DNA of 7,720 nucleotides from Actinomycetota bacterium (GTDB lineage: Bacteria > Actinomycetota > Actinomycetes > JACCUZ01), in the NCBI GenBank assembly GCA_030841245.1, contig JAVEDG010000402.1:1-7720 (forward strand), written 5' to 3'. The position numbers and the translations under genes were made by a program. Below, piece after piece: positions 1 through 6,609 of this stretch (position 1 is its first letter; the number at the start of each line of letters is the position of its first letter). The notes below the pieces were generated by a model. The model ran no database searches, was not told the origin of the DNA, and was given only the letters and a program-made list of their open reading frames with translations.

Positions 1-861
1 GTTGGCGAAGAGCAGGGCCGCACAGATCAGCGCGATGATCGACAGGAACGTGCGGCCGAACAACACGGCATTGACGTCGGTATAGCTCAGGCCACTGAAG
101 TCGGCTTTCCCTATATGGCCGTCCTTGACCGCGAGGCTGTAGCGGTCGAGCCAGTACGCGATCGCCTTGAGCAAGACGAACAGCCCCAGCAGCACGGACA
201 GGTGCACGCGCGCCGCCGGTGTCGCCCGCTCCCCCATCGTCGCCTGGATCCGAAGGCCGCCGTAGAGATAGTGCGTGACCGCCGCCGCGATCACCGACAG
301 CACGACGGTGGCGAAGCCGAAGTTGAGCAGGAACCGGTACCACGGGAGCTGGAAGGCGAAGAACGAGATGTCCTTGTGGAACTGCGGGTCCTGGACGTGG
401 AACGGCTGCGCATTTCTCCACAGCATGTACGTGCGCCAGGCACCGGAGGCACTGGAGCCGGCGATCAGGGCGAGCAGCGCACAGATGGCGACGACCACGA
501 TCCGCCGGAACGGCTCCAGTGCCAACCGGTAGCGGTCCAGCTCCTGCTGCCCGGGCAGCAGGGCCTGGTAGGCGGGCCTGGTGCGGAACGCGACGATGAA
601 GTTGACCGCGACCGCGGCCGCGAAGACGAAGCCGAACAACGCGAAGAGCACCAGCTTGGTGGTCAGCGAGCGCGTGAACACCACGGACTTGTCCACCGAC
701 CGGTACCAGAGCAGGTCGGTGTACAGGTTCGTGAAGAGGCTGAAGAGAACCAGCAGGACCACGAGGACAGCGAGCGTCGGCAGCAGCACCCTGCCCCGGC
801 GCCGGCCGGACGTCGGCGGTCGACGGATGGGTCCGACACCACCGGGCCGGTCGAAGCTCAC
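1..861 (-). CDS. UPF0182 family integral membrane protein, N-terminal part (3' end outside window)
   Basis: This frame stays open for 287 codons from GTG at 861 down to base 1, so only the N-terminal part is present; from memory, full family members are roughly 900-1000 residues. The translation starts VSFDRPGGVG. A basic Arg/Pro-rich N-terminus is followed by hydrophobic segments at about residues 25-45, 68-92, 119-140, 176-199, 219-237 and 268-286, consistent with the multi-span N-terminal half of UPF0182. The block around residues 153-176 (PFHVQDPQFHKDISFFAFQL) and LLWYRSV near 50-56 match the conserved family pattern of a DPQF-x-KD motif followed by an aromatic-rich stretch. Function is unknown; it acts in the cytoplasmic membrane. 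The Shine-Dalgarno is weak, but the GTG precedes a natural N-terminus and there is no better start nearby. It is divergent from the PPA1377-family gene. In M. tuberculosis (from memory) the homologue Rv3193c also lies beside a YlbL-type protease gene. Confidence 0.93.
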   Translation of the reverse strand, partial: MSFDRPGGVGPIRRPPTSGRRRGRVLLPTLAVLVVLLVLFSLFTNLYTDLLWYRSVDKSVVFTRSLTTKLVLFALFGFVFAAAVAVNFIVAFRTRPAYQALLPGQQELDRYRLALEPFRRIVVVAICALLALIAGSSASGAWRTYMLWRNAQPFHVQDPQFHKDISFFAFQLPWYRFLLNFGFATVVLSVIAAAVTHYLYGGLRIQATMGERATPAARVHLSVLLGLFVLLKAIAYWLDRYSLAVKDGHIGKADFSGLSYTDVNAVLFGRTFLSIIALICAALLFAN

Positions 862-1085
862 GTGTGATCCGTTCGTCGGGGCTCGGTCGCGAGCGCGGCT
901 GCTCGTCGGTCGTCCTGGGGTCAACTTACCGATGGGAGGGGCGAGTTCCCACCCAAGCCGACGCGCCTCGGCGATTCGCCACCGCCGGGGACGCCGGTAC
1001 GACGTTCGGCCGTCACCCGCGACCAGCGCTGCGCAAGCGGCACCCGGTGCCCGCCCGGAGGCGCAGGTGCGTGAGGATCGCGCGC
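862..1085. promoter_or_regulatory. Divergent intergenic region between UPF0182 and PPA1377-family genes
   Basis: These 224 bp separate two divergent starts and should hold both promoters. I could not identify a convincing -35/-10 pair on either strand. A TTGACC (924-919 on the - strand) has no acceptable -10 seventeen bases downstream. A short perfect palindrome with 6-bp arms GGCACC/GGTGCC around one base lies at 1039-1051, 34 bp upstream of the rightward start. A smaller GGCG-ATT-CGCC lies at 970-980. Short palindromes like these are expected by chance in DNA this GC-rich. Confidence 0.35.
1073..1077 (+). promoter_or_regulatory. Shine-Dalgarno of the PPA1377-family gene
   Basis: GAGGA lies 8 nt upstream of ATG 1086. 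It fixes that ATG as the start in preference to the in-frame ATG at 864, which would add a low-complexity basic extension that does not look like protein. Confidence 0.7.
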
Positions 1086-1601
1086 ATGAGTGCCCTTCTC
1101 ACGCGCATCGCACTCGAGATCGAGCGCCACGTGGCCGAGGCCGGCTGGGACCAGCATCCCAAGCTCTACGCGCTGGTCGAGACGGCGGACCTGGCCCGGC
1201 GCGAACCGCAGCTGGCCACGGCCCTGGCCGTCGACCCGTCGACCCCGGGTGGGCTGACCCCGGTCGACCAGGGTGAGCTGCCCGCGTACTCGTCCCTGGA
1301 CGGTCTGCTCGCCGGCATCACCTGGCCGCCCGAGGTCCTCGGCAGCGCGATCGCCGTCGAGCGCCTGATGGTGCCTCCGGAGGTGGAGCGGGAGATGCCC
1401 CCGGACGAGTCGAGTGCGCTGCGATGGCTGGCCGACCACCCCCGGCGCGAGGAGGTGCGCCTGGTCGTCGCGGTGCTGCGCGACGGCACCCGCTCGGCGG
1501 TGCTGCGGATGCGCTCGCACGACGACGAGCAGTCAGTGCTCAGCGGCCCGGACCTCGTGCCCGGCCTGGCCGACGCGCTCGCCTCGACCCTGCGCGACTG
1601 A
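1086..1601 (+). CDS. PPA1377 family protein (conserved actinobacterial, function unknown)
   Basis: A 171-residue soluble protein starting MSALLTRIAL and ending in ASTLRD. It is mixed alpha/beta in appearance, acidic, and has no signal peptide or membrane span. I recognise it as the small family annotated PPA1377 in actinobacteria from the N-terminal HVAEAGWDQHPKLYALV block (15-31), the acidic centre LPAYSSLDGLLAGITWPP (65-82) with VERLMVPPEVE (91-101), and the LVVAVLRDGTRSAVLRMRSHDD block (126-147). No catalytic motif is visible and no biochemical role is known to me. The conserved hydrophobic VERLMVPP followed by a strand-like LVVAVLRDG suggests a compact binding fold, which is inference. 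The stop is only 12 bp from the convergent YlbL stop, with no obvious terminator between. It is the only rightward gene between UPF0182 and the YlbL run. Confidence 0.8.
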   Translation: MSALLTRIALEIERHVAEAGWDQHPKLYALVETADLARREPQLATALAVDPSTPGGLTPVDQGELPAYSSLDGLLAGITWPPEVLGSAIAVERLMVPPEVEREMPPDESSALRWLADHPRREEVRLVVAVLRDGTRSAVLRMRSHDDEQSVLSGPDLVPGLADALASTLRD

Positions 1602-1613
1602 CGCCGCGCTCGC

Positions 1614-2651
1614 TCAGCAATGCGGGAGGTCGGTCTTTCCGGTCCGCAGCAGGTCGAGCGAGTGGATCGCCGAGGACAGCGAGGTGACCCGGATGAGGCG
1701 CAGGCCGCCCGGTGCGCTGCCCAGCGCCTCCGCGCAGTTTCCCGCCGGGACGAGGAACGCGCTGGCACCCTGCTCGCGGGCGGCGATCATCTTCTGCGGG
1801 ATGCCCCCGATGGGGCTGACGCTGCCCTGGTCGTCGATCTCGCCTGTGCCGGCGATGTACCGGCCGCCGGTCAGCGAGCCCGGCGTGAGCTTGTCGGTGA
1901 TGCCGAGTGCGAACATCAGCCCGGCGCTCGGGCCGCCCACGTCGTTGAGAGAGATGTGCACGGTGAACGGGTAGTGCGCCCTGATGCCCGTGACGACGCC
2001 GATGATCGCCCGGCCTCCCTGGGCAGCGTGCGTCCGGACGGTGCGGGCGAGCCGGCTGCCGTGGCGCGACACCTCGAGTCGCACGGACTCGCCGGGCTGG
2101 TGCCGCGTGATGAGCGCGCGCAACCGTGCCGGCCCCGTGACCTGCTGGCCGTCGACCGAGAGGATCACGTCGCCTGTCCGGAGGATCCCCTGGGCGCCGG
2201 ACCCCTTCTCCACCTGGGTGATGTACGTCGTGGTGGTGACGTTGTAGCCGAGGTTGCGCAGCGCCGCGGTGGTCGCGCTCTGCTGCGACTGCGTCATCTC
2301 CGCCGCGCTCTGCTGGTCGGCCTGCTTGGCCGTCTCGTCCGGCGGATAGATGTCCTCACGGGGGACGACCGCGAGCCGATTGTCGAGCCAGCCGCGCAGC
2401 GCGGTGACGAGGTCCATCCGCCGTGAGGGTCCGCCCAGGACGGCCACCGTCGTCAGGTCCAGGTGCCCGCGGTCCGGATAGGTCCGGTGCCCTTCGATCT
2501 GGATCAGCTCTTTGCTGTCGAGGCTGCCGAGCGTGTTCGCCGTCGGGCCCGGGCTCAGAACGACGTACGGCACAGGGAGCAGGGCCGCGATCGCCGAGAG
2601 CAGGACCACCAGCACTCCTGCGGCGGAGAGTGTCAGGGCGCGGCGGGACAT
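1614..2651 (-). CDS. YlbL family membrane-anchored PDZ/Lon (S16-type) serine protease
   Basis: This 345-residue protein begins MSRRALTLSA. Residues about 8-32 form one hydrophobic segment, an uncleaved signal anchor that puts the rest outside the membrane. A polar region rich in Gln and Ser follows (about 108-128). A PDZ-like domain occupies about 140-210, including the QGILRTGDVILSVDGQQV block (154-171). The C-terminal Lon protease domain (about 214-335) carries the Ser-Lys dyad: Ser242 in GGPSAGLMFALG and Lys287 in IGGIPQKMIAA. The spacing of 45 is close to the 43 of E. coli Lon (S679/K722). There is no ATPase domain, as usual for YlbL/SdrC-type proteins and M. tuberculosis Rv3194c. Likely role is proteolysis of exported or membrane proteins; substrates are unknown. 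It is the last gene of the leftward run, 42 bp after the 60-aa membrane protein. The Shine-Dalgarno is weak, but this ATG directly precedes the anchor. Confidence 0.93.
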   Translation of the reverse strand: MSRRALTLSAAGVLVVLLSAIAALLPVPYVVLSPGPTANTLGSLDSKELIQIEGHRTYPDRGHLDLTTVAVLGGPSRRMDLVTALRGWLDNRLAVVPREDIYPPDETAKQADQQSAAEMTQSQQSATTAALRNLGYNVTTTTYITQVEKGSGAQGILRTGDVILSVDGQQVTGPARLRALITRHQPGESVRLEVSRHGSRLARTVRTHAAQGGRAIIGVVTGIRAHYPFTVHISLNDVGGPSAGLMFALGITDKLTPGSLTGGRYIAGTGEIDDQGSVSPIGGIPQKMIAAREQGASAFLVPAGNCAEALGSAPGGLRLIRVTSLSSAIHSLDLLRTGKTDLPHC

Positions 2652-2693
2652 GTCGCAGAGCCTACGAGAGCGCGCAGCGCGGCGCCGTCGGAC

Positions 2694-2876
2694 TCAGCGG
2701 CGTTTGCGGGGCGGGACCTCGCGTCGGTGCGGGTCGAAGGCGGCCTTGAACCGCTCACGCTCCTCGAGCGTCTCGTGCGTGTCGGCCCGCGGCTTGGGCC
2801 GGCTGGCCCACATCACCCACAAGGTGGCCAGGGCGAGCACGACGAGGGGCACTGCCAACCAGGCAAGTGCAGCCAT
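2694..2876 (-). CDS. Small single-span membrane protein, conserved context, function unknown
   Basis: A 60-residue protein. Residues about 3-24 (ALAWLAVPLVVLALATLWVM) form one strong membrane helix. A positively charged, hydrophilic tail follows, with an ERERFKAAFDP block and a terminal PPRKRR. The positive-inside rule predicts a cytoplasmic C-terminus. There is no cysteine or enzymatic motif. It lies 57 bp after the MoaE stop and 42 bp before the YlbL start, so it is probably cotranscribed with both. Small proteins of this kind occur next to YlbL genes in related actinomycetes (from memory), so it could be an accessory or adaptor of that protease; this is inference from position only. The clean hydrophobic/charged split argues that it is a real gene. 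Confidence 0.72.
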   Translation of the reverse strand: MAALAWLAVPLVVLALATLWVMWASRPKPRADTHETLEERERFKAAFDPHRREVPPRKRR

Positions 2877-2933
2877 GCCAGACCCCGGGTGCTCGGAAAC
2901 GACGAACTCGCTTCAGGTTAGCCCGCGAAACGG

Positions 2934-3359
2934 CTAAGGAAGGCCGACCCACTCGTGCGTTCCGTCACCGAACGCCTGGTCCTTCCAGATCGGGACGGTC
3001 GACTTGAGGTCGTCGATCAGGGCCCGGCAGGCGTCGAACGCGTCGCCCCGGTGCGGGCAGGCGGCCGCGACGACCACCGCGAGGTCCCCCACCTCCACCC
3101 GTCCGACCCGGTGCACCGCGGCGATGGCGAGCACCGGGTGGGACGCGACGACCCGTTCGGTCACCTCGCGCATCGTCATCCGGGCCGACGGGTGCGCCGA
3201 GTAGTCCAGCGAGCTCACGTCACGACCGGCGTCCTCGCGGCGCACCGCGCCGACGAACAGCGCGATCCCACCGGCGCCGGGGTCGGCGACGGCCGCAAGG
3301 ACCTCGTCGACGGACAGCGGCTCGTCGCGCAGGTCGAGTAACCGGATCACCTCGGGCAT
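2934..3359 (-). CDS. moaE: Molybdopterin synthase catalytic (large) subunit MoaE
   Basis: A 141-residue protein beginning MPEVIRLLDL. MoaE works with thiocarboxylated MoaD to insert two sulfurs into cyclic pyranopterin monophosphate, giving molybdopterin in cytoplasmic molybdenum-cofactor synthesis. Key elements are all present: FVGAVRRED with Arg40 (35-43), the strand-helix block LDYSAHPSARMTMREV (51-66), AAVHRVGRVEVGD (80-92), CPHRGDAF with His103-Arg104 (101-108), and DDLKSTVPIWKDQ with Lys119 and Lys126 (116-128). The last two correspond to the catalytic lysines of E. coli MoaE and even keep the same numbering. Length is normal. The frame stays open far upstream, but that extension is the out-of-frame shadow of the epimerase. 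The ATG overlaps the epimerase TGA by one base (TGATG), which implies translational coupling. No MoaD, MoaA or MoaC gene is in the window. Confidence 0.95.
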   Translation of the reverse strand: MPEVIRLLDLRDEPLSVDEVLAAVADPGAGGIALFVGAVRREDAGRDVSSLDYSAHPSARMTMREVTERVVASHPVLAIAAVHRVGRVEVGDLAVVVAAACPHRGDAFDACRALIDDLKSTVPIWKDQAFGDGTHEWVGLP

Positions 3360-4462
3360 CAGCCACGTCGCTTTCGACGTGCCCGCCGGACCAAGGCGGC
3401 CGTGCCGACGACCGCGACGGCGGCCCCGGCCGCGCCGATGGTCGCGTCCCGGCGGCCGAGGCGGCGCGCCCCGCGGGCGTGGTGGCCGCTCACCTGCTCC
3501 AGCAGCACCGCGAGGGCCGTGGGGTTGTCGTACGTCGGGCGCCACCCGGCCGCGTGGAGCCGGGTCGAGGGCACGACCCACGGGTGCACGACGTACTGCA
3601 GGTCGCTCGCCGGCGCCGGGATGATCCCGAGCCGGTGCAGCCGCTCCGCGGTTCCGAACGCGAGCGCGGCGGGCAGCTCGATCCGGCGCAGCCCGCTGAG
3701 CAGCTCGACGTCCTCCTGCTCCATCCAGCCGTCGCAGCCCACCGTGACCACGCCAGTGACGGCGCCGAGCGCGGCGTACTGCAGCGCCGACGCGAGGTCG
3801 TCGACGTGGCAGAACTGCCACTTCGGGTGGCTCTCGCGCACCACGAGAAGTCGCGGTGCCTCGAAGTGCCGGGTCATGATCGAGTCGACCCCGGGGCCCA
3901 CGACGGTCGCCGGGCGAACCACCGTCACCTCGAGACCCGGATGGCTGCGCGGAGCCTGCCGGGCCAGCTGCTCCATCTCCAGCAGGTCGGCCACCCACGA
4001 CCCGTCGGGAACCGCTCGCAGCGGGCCGTCCTCGTCGAGCGGCACCGCGTTCTCCGCGAGCGCGCCGTAGACCATCGCGGACGTGCACAGCACGACGCGG
4101 CGCACGCCGCTGGCCGCCGCGGCGGTCAGCACGGTCTGGGTGCCGCGGACGTTGCGTTCGTGGCGGCTGCCGCGCCCCTCCGAGCCGAGGTCGCTCTCCA
4201 GCGCCAGGTGGACCACCGTGTCGGCCTTGCCCAGCCGGGCGGCGATCGCCGGGTCCAGAACGTCCAGGACCCGCCAGCTGACCCCGGCGACGTCGCCACG
4301 ACGGTCGTCGATCCCGATCACCTGCGCGACGTCGGGATGCTCGACGAGGCGCGCGGCGAGCAGCCGGCCGACGCCTTCGGCGGCCCCCGTCACCGCCACC
4401 ACGCTGCCTCGGCTGCGCCGTGAGCGAACCTTGCCCGGTGCCTGGTCTGCTGCGGAACTCAT
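3359..4462 (-). CDS. Atypical extended SDR / NAD-dependent epimerase-dehydratase family protein with C-terminal membrane tail
   Basis: A 367-residue protein starting MSSAADQAPG. After a basic linker the Rossmann fold begins at residue 21 (VVAVTGAAEGVG) with the glycine motif at 25-32. DTVVHLAL (81-88) and VVLCTSAMVYG with Ser128 (123-133) follow. VTVVRPATVVGPG (179-191) is the usual extended-SDR motif, and KWQFCHVDDLASAL (214-227) is typical of the epimerase family. The YxxxK helix is not seen where expected: the aligned region (152-165) reads PDGSWVADLLEMEQ, with no Tyr or Lys. The C-terminus (about 340-358) is Ala/Gly/Val-rich and hydrophobic, then ends in RRARRKRRG, like a tail anchor with a cytoplasmic basic end. 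The substrate is unknown. It is the first gene of the leftward run and couples into moaE. ATG 4462 is preferred because the upstream in-frame extension (to 4693) crosses the divergent promoter region and overlaps the opposite-strand start. Confidence 0.85.
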   Translation of the reverse strand: MSSAADQAPGKVRSRRSRGSVVAVTGAAEGVGRLLAARLVEHPDVAQVIGIDDRRGDVAGVSWRVLDVLDPAIAARLGKADTVVHLALESDLGSEGRGSRHERNVRGTQTVLTAAAASGVRRVVLCTSAMVYGALAENAVPLDEDGPLRAVPDGSWVADLLEMEQLARQAPRSHPGLEVTVVRPATVVGPGVDSIMTRHFEAPRLLVVRESHPKWQFCHVDDLASALQYAALGAVTGVVTVGCDGWMEQEDVELLSGLRRIELPAALAFGTAERLHRLGIIPAPASDLQYVVHPWVVPSTRLHAAGWRPTYDNPTALAVLLEQVSGHHARGARRLGRRDATIGAAGAAVAVVGTAALVRRARRKRRG

Positions 4463-4619
4463 CGAGCGGCCACCACGGTTACGGTTGGTAGCGCGTCGGG
4501 TGGGAGCCAGGGCACAGGAGACATGGTGACCCCATCCTGTCCGTCCCGGTGCCGGAACGGCGTAGCGGCCCGACCCGCAGGACAGACTGACCGAGCCAGC
4601 GACGACGAGGAGCGAGACG
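4463..4619. promoter_or_regulatory. Divergent promoter region with two adjacent inverted repeats
   Basis: These 157 bp separate the epimerase/moaE run from the Zincin_2 gene. At 4514-4540 the arms ACAGGA and TCCTGT are perfect inverted repeats around 15 bases. Directly next to them, 4541-4560 is a near-perfect 20-bp palindrome with arms CCGT-C-CCGG and CCGG-A-ACGG (8 of 9 arm pairs match, around TG). A further GGACAG at 4580-4585 is the inverse of CTGTCC at 4537-4542. Their position between two divergent starts would suit an operator; no regulator is identified and no clear -10/-35 was found. Confidence 0.35.
4607..4612 (+). promoter_or_regulatory. Shine-Dalgarno deciding the GTG start of the Zincin_2 gene
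   Basis: GAGGAG lies 7 nt upstream of GTG 4620, ideal spacing. It supports the GTG as the true start. Confidence 0.75.
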
Positions 4620-5993
4620 GTGAGCGAGCACCCGTTCGGCTTCGGATCCGGGCAGGATCCCGACGACGGCGGCGAGGGCCCCGGTGGCGGCACGCCGAAC
4701 CCGTTCGGCGCGCTGTTCGGAGCGGATCAGGGCAACGTCGACATCGGCGCCGCCTTCCAGCAGCTCGGTCAGGTCCTGTCGTGGCAGGGCGGCCCGGTCA
4801 ACTGGGACCTGGCCCGCGACGTGGCGCGCCAGGCGGTGTCCGCAGCAGGAGACCGGTCGGTCAACGCGGGCGAGCGGGCCCAGGTGCTCGACGCGATGCG
4901 GCTGTCCGAGCTGTGGCTCGACCCGGTGACCGGGTTCGCCGCGGGTGCGGCGTCCGCGGAGGCCTGGAGCCGGGCGGAGTGGGTGGAGCACACGCTGCCC
5001 GCGTGGCGCGAGCTGGTCGACCCGGTCGCGGCCAAGGTGGTCGAGTCGATCGGCGCCATGCTCGGCGGGGACGGCGGCCCGATGAGCGGCCTGGGGGTCG
5101 CACCGGAGCAGCTCGCCGCGATGACCGGGCCGCTGCAGGGCATGATGCGCAGCGTCGGCGGCGCGATGTTCGGCGCCCAGCTCGGCCAGGCGCTGGGCAG
5201 CCTGGCGGTCGAGGTCACCGGGAGCACCGACATCGGGCTGCCGCTTGGCCAGGGCTCACGTGCCGCGCTGCTCCCGGCGAACGTGAGCGCCTTCGGCGAC
5301 GGGCTCGGCGTACCCCTCGACCAGGTCCGGCTCTACCTGGCACTGCGTGAGTCCGCGCACCACCGCCTCTTCGCGCACGTCCCCTGGCTGCGCTCCCACC
5401 TGGTCGGCGCGGTCGCGGCCTACGCGCGCGGCATCTCCGTGGACGCCTCACGGCTGGAGGAGGCCGTCGGCCGGATCGACCCGACCAACCCCGAGGCCGT
5501 GCAGGAGGCCCTGAGCGGTGGCCTGTTCGAGCCGGAGGACACCCCCGAGCAACGCGCTGCGCTGGCCCGCCTCGAGACGGCCCTGGCACTGGTGGAGGGC
5601 TGGGTCGACGAGGTGGTGGACGCAGCCGCCAGCCCGCACCTCCCGTCGTCGTCGGCTCTGCGCGAGACCGTACGGCGACGGCGCGCCAGCGGCGGACCCG
5701 GCGAGCAGACGTTCGCGTCGCTCGTCGGGCTCGACCTGCGGCCCCGCCGGCTGCGTGACGCGGCCGCGTTGTGGCGGGCCCTGCTCGAGGCACGCGGGAT
5801 GGACGGCCGGGAGGCGGTGTGGTCGCACCCCGACCTGATGCCCACGACCGACGACCTCGACGATCCCGCGGGCTTTGCGAGCGGCTCGACGACCGCTCCC
5901 CTCGACCTGTCCGGCCTCGACGACACACCCGCGCCGCCGGAGGCTCCGCCCGACGAGCCGGGCCCCGGCCGAGAGGCTCCGCCCGCCACGTGA
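4620..5993 (+). CDS. Zinc-dependent metalloprotease-fold protein, Zincin_2/DUF2342 family (putative hydrolase)
   Basis: A 457-residue protein starting with GTG, MSEHPFGFGS. The Gly/Asp-rich N-terminus carries an NPFGALFG motif (27-34). The conserved family core follows: SWQGGPVNWDLARDVAR (54-70), the RAQVLDAMRLSELWLDPVTGF helix block (86-106), and a hydrophobic Gly-rich stretch VGGAMFGAQLGQALGSLA (179-196). The signature LYLALRESAHHRLFAHVPWLR lies at 238-258. The zincin HExxH position reads R243-E244-S-A-H247, so the first His is Arg, as I recall for actinobacterial members of this family. VEGWVDEVVD (325-334) downstream may give the remaining acidic ligand (inference). The C-terminus from about 408 is Pro/Asp-rich and probably disordered. 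The M. tuberculosis counterpart is Rv3195 (from memory), likewise divergent from the YlbL gene. True peptidase activity is unproven. It is convergent with the GT-A-like gene, 13 bp between stops. Confidence 0.9.
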   Translation: MSEHPFGFGSGQDPDDGGEGPGGGTPNPFGALFGADQGNVDIGAAFQQLGQVLSWQGGPVNWDLARDVARQAVSAAGDRSVNAGERAQVLDAMRLSELWLDPVTGFAAGAASAEAWSRAEWVEHTLPAWRELVDPVAAKVVESIGAMLGGDGGPMSGLGVAPEQLAAMTGPLQGMMRSVGGAMFGAQLGQALGSLAVEVTGSTDIGLPLGQGSRAALLPANVSAFGDGLGVPLDQVRLYLALRESAHHRLFAHVPWLRSHLVGAVAAYARGISVDASRLEEAVGRIDPTNPEAVQEALSGGLFEPEDTPEQRAALARLETALALVEGWVDEVVDAAASPHLPSSSALRETVRRRRASGGPGEQTFASLVGLDLRPRRLRDAAALWRALLEARGMDGREAVWSHPDLMPTTDDLDDPAGFASGSTTAPLDLSGLDDTPAPPEAPPDEPGPGREAPPAT

Positions 5994-6006
5994 CCCACCA
6001 GCCCGG

Positions 6007-6609
6007 TCAGGGAGCGGCGGCACGCAACGCCGCCCTGGTGACTTCCCAGCCCTCGAGCCTGGGGTCGAGCTGGTCGACGTCCTCGGGCCGGCGGACCCGA
6101 TGCCAGCCCGGGCCGACCGACACCGACGTACGCCGAGGAGCGGCACCACGCAGCCGGTCGAGCGCGTCGTCGGCGTCGAGCGTCGCCGCCTCGAGCCAGT
6201 CGGCGAGCGGGCAGCGCGCGGCAAGGGCGACCAGTCCGCCACCGGCCGCCGGCAGCACAGCAACCGGTGAGGAACCGAGGGCACGGTGCAGCTTGCCGAG
6301 CAGCAGGCCCGGCAGGTCGGGCGCGTCGGCTGCCACGACGGTCGCCTCGTCGGCCCGGAGGCCGGCCAGCCGCCGCAGCACGTTCGCCGCCGTGACCGGG
6401 CCCTCCGTACGCAGCACGACCGTCCCCGGCCAGGCCAGCTCGTCCACCGCGCCGGCGTCGGGGTCGCGCTCGGCGACCGCGAGCAGTGGTTCGACCAGCT
6501 CGAGGCAGGCCACGGTCTCGTAGCAGTCCTCAGCCATGGCCATCCGCAGCGCCCGGTCGGGGAGTGTGGGTCGGGCAGCGACCAGCACGGCGACCAGGCG
6601 CCGGCTCAC
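6007..6609 (-). CDS. CofC/DUF2064-like GT-A (nucleotidyltransferase-fold) protein, function unknown
   Basis: A 200-residue protein starting with GTG, VSRRLVAVLV. The central part reads like the second half of CofC/MobA/DUF2064 GT-A folds: ATVVAADAPDLPGLLLGKLHRAL (89-111) gives the strand plus D-x-P-D-L-P metal/nucleotide site (D95, D98), and SPVAVLPAAGGGLVALAARCP (114-134) matches the P-A-x-G-G-G-Y-type block. A conserved-looking SVGPGWHRVRRPEDVDQLDP (164-183) follows. The usual N-terminal nucleotide-binding loop of these enzymes is not recognisable; instead there is LVAVLVAARPTLPDRALRMAMAEDCYETVA (5-34). It may therefore be an inactive or divergent transferase. The start overlaps the metallopeptidase stop as GTGA, with GAGGA (6616-6620) six nt upstream, so translation is coupled and GTG 6609 is well supported. 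Upstream extension of the frame is low-complexity Arg/Ala shadow. Confidence 0.62.
   Translation of the reverse strand: MSRRLVAVLVAARPTLPDRALRMAMAEDCYETVACLELVEPLLAVAERDPDAGAVDELAWPGTVVLRTEGPVTAANVLRRLAGLRADEATVVAADAPDLPGLLLGKLHRALGSSPVAVLPAAGGGLVALAARCPLADWLEAATLDADDALDRLRGAAPRRTSVSVGPGWHRVRRPEDVDQLDPRLEGWEVTRAALRAAAP

Noticed and set aside
115..867. A + strand 250-codon frame opposite UPF0182
   Set aside because: The opposite strand encodes a clear UPF0182 protein with membrane helices and conserved motifs; the + frame is Gln/Glu/Arg-rich shadow.
1039..1051. GGCACC-C-GGTGCC palindrome upstream of the PPA1377-family gene
   Set aside because: A lone 13-bp palindrome in GC-rich DNA without a second copy or promoter context is too weak to call an operator.
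864..1085. N-terminal extension of the PPA1377-family frame from ATG 864
   Set aside because: The extension is basic low-complexity sequence covering the divergent promoter region; GAGGA and ATG 1086 give a normal family-length protein.
2934..4088. A 384-codon - strand frame whose end is MoaE
   Set aside because: Residues before MPEVIRLL are Arg/Gly/Ala low-complexity and lie antiparallel in register to nothing known; they are a shadow of the epimerase gene read in another frame. The MoaE family N-terminus fits ATG 3359.
4463..4693. N-terminal extension of the epimerase frame to 4693
   Set aside because: It would cross the divergent region and overlap the well-supported Zincin_2 start; the added sequence has no Rossmann-related content.
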